Source of the DNA: Limnohabitans sp. Rim11
GTDB taxonomy: Bacteria; Pseudomonadota; Gammaproteobacteria; Burkholderiales; Burkholderiaceae_C
Direction of reading: 5' to 3'
NCBI RefSeq assembly: GCF_001269365.1
Contig: NZ_CXOM01000002.1
Span: forward strand, 839,440-903,439
Length of the DNA stretch: 64,000 nucleotides
The notes under the pieces: model-generated
What the model was told of the DNA's origin: nothing
Seen by the model: only the letters and a program-made list of their open reading frames with translations
The model's database searches: none
In this document: positions 63,347 through 64,000 of the stretch, piece by piece
Layout of the letters: every line of letters begins with the position of its first letter
Numbering within the stretch: the first letter of the stretch is position 1
Translations under genes and position numbers: made by a program

Positions 63347-64000
63347 TTAACGCAACACACCCGCAAAATAGGCTGATAAGGCTTCGTAGCCATCCAGTGG
63401 TAGCACATTGGCCACATACTGATCGGGCCGAACCACAATCATGCAACCCTTGTCGCGGTTGATGCCGCGCATGTCAAAGATGTCGCCCAGACCTTTGTGG
63501 TCCACACAGAAAACTTTGCCGTGGTCTTGCAAACCCAAATGACCAGTGAGGGGTTTCAGCAAAGCGGACATGTGCTCGTAAGCCAACTGGTCAAATGTTA
63601 GCTGAAACACAAATCGCACATCAATGACGGCATCAATGTCTTCACCTGGTCGCGCGTGCTTCACCACGGGAGAGTTGGGGTTGGTTTCTAACCAACTTGC
63701 CAACTTGTGAATGGGCGAGCCTGCGCTGGCTGAATCTGCTTTGCCCGCAAACGCATAAATGCGCCAACGTGCATCGGCTTGCGCCACATGGCCCAATTGC
63801 ATTTGCTTGGCATCGGACACGCGAACCACAGGGGCCGAATGAAACCGGCGGCCAATTTCTTCACCAGTGGCCAACGCTTGGTGCGGGCTGTCGGCAAACA
63901 AATACGACTTGTCGTATTTAACGGCTGTGCCACCTGTGAACTCAAGGTTCTCTTTGAATTGGCGAATGATGCGTGGCTCCTCAGTGCCATCGCGTTCGGC
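63347..64000 (-). CDS. Phenol 2-monooxygenase-like FAD hydroxylase, 3' part
   Basis: The frame is open to the right window edge, so only the C-terminal 217 residues are present. They match the end of the FAD-binding_3 domain (the LFADSPHQALATGEEIGRRF block) and the thioredoxin-like phenol hydroxylase C-terminal dimerisation domain (KVFCVDHKGLGDIFDMRG, CMIVVRPDQYVANVLPLD). Full-length relatives are about 600 residues and hydroxylate phenols or other aromatic acids with NADPH and O2. The substrate cannot be inferred from this fragment. Confidence 0.88.
   Translation of the reverse strand, partial: AERDGTEEPRIIRQFKENLEFTGGTAVKYDKSYLFADSPHQALATGEEIGRRFHSAPVVRVSDAKQMQLGHVAQADARWRIYAFAGKADSASAGSPIHKLASWLETNPNSPVVKHARPGEDIDAVIDVRFVFQLTFDQLAYEHMSALLKPLTGHLGLQDHGKVFCVDHKGLGDIFDMRGINRDKGCMIVVRPDQYVANVLPLDGYEALSAYFAGVLR

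Overview
The window is ordinary-GC chromosomal DNA from a betaproteobacterium. Gene order and protein sequences point to the Burkholderiales, most likely Comamonadaceae (a Limnohabitans/Rhodoferax-like freshwater lineage). That assignment is inference from gene content; no rRNA gene is present. There are no insertion sequences, CRISPR arrays, tRNAs or prophage genes. The first gene (ftsA) and the last (an aromatic FAD monooxygenase) are cut by the window edges.

Positions 1-31600 are core genome: division and envelope genes (ftsA, ftsZ, lpxC, ruvC, mtgA, a TonB-like protein, an RNase II-family exonuclease, rodA, tldD, mpl), aromatic amino acid entry (aroG behind a Phe-rich leader peptide and attenuator), fatty acid synthesis (accB, accC) with prmA, a histone H1-like Lys/Ala protein, class I ribonucleotide reductase (nrdA, nrdB, with a pair of NrdR boxes around the nrdA promoter), ampD, a CcsA-like membrane protein, ffh, panB, panC and miaB.

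Positions 31600-61720 form an accessory catabolic region. An operon at 33310-39478 holds two isochorismatase-fold amidohydrolases, three PuuE-type polysaccharide-deacetylase-fold hydrolases, an Asp/Glu-racemase-fold protein lacking both usual cysteines, a PhyH dioxygenase and an NTF2-fold protein, mostly with 4-base gene overlaps. A fourth deacetylase-fold paralogue and an MmgE/PrpD protein lie opposite. A branched-chain-amino-acid-type ABC transporter (41951-46670) is followed by an SDR, DUF4387 and AtuA/DUF1446 proteins, a GntR regulator, an aconitase-family hydratase in two subunits, a fumarate-reductase-like flavoprotein and a PEP mutase/isocitrate-lyase-family lyase with the KRCGH loop. 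The enzyme families, read in order, fit ring opening of a cyclic imide (deacetylase fold), release of ammonia from the half-amide (isochorismatase fold), hydration of a substituted maleate (aconitase fold) and cleavage to pyruvate plus a carboxylic acid (lyase). This pathway is a hypothesis. A matching 24-bp inverted repeat stands before the amidohydrolase operon and before the transporter operon, which suggests joint control.

The region ends with a peptide-type ABC transporter, an N-terminal-nucleophile S58 hydrolase with an Asn-Thr self-cleavage motif like NylC, and an enoyl-reductase-like protein preceded by a small AT-rich gene. A chromate transporter gene and the C-terminal part of a phenol-hydroxylase-like enzyme close the window.
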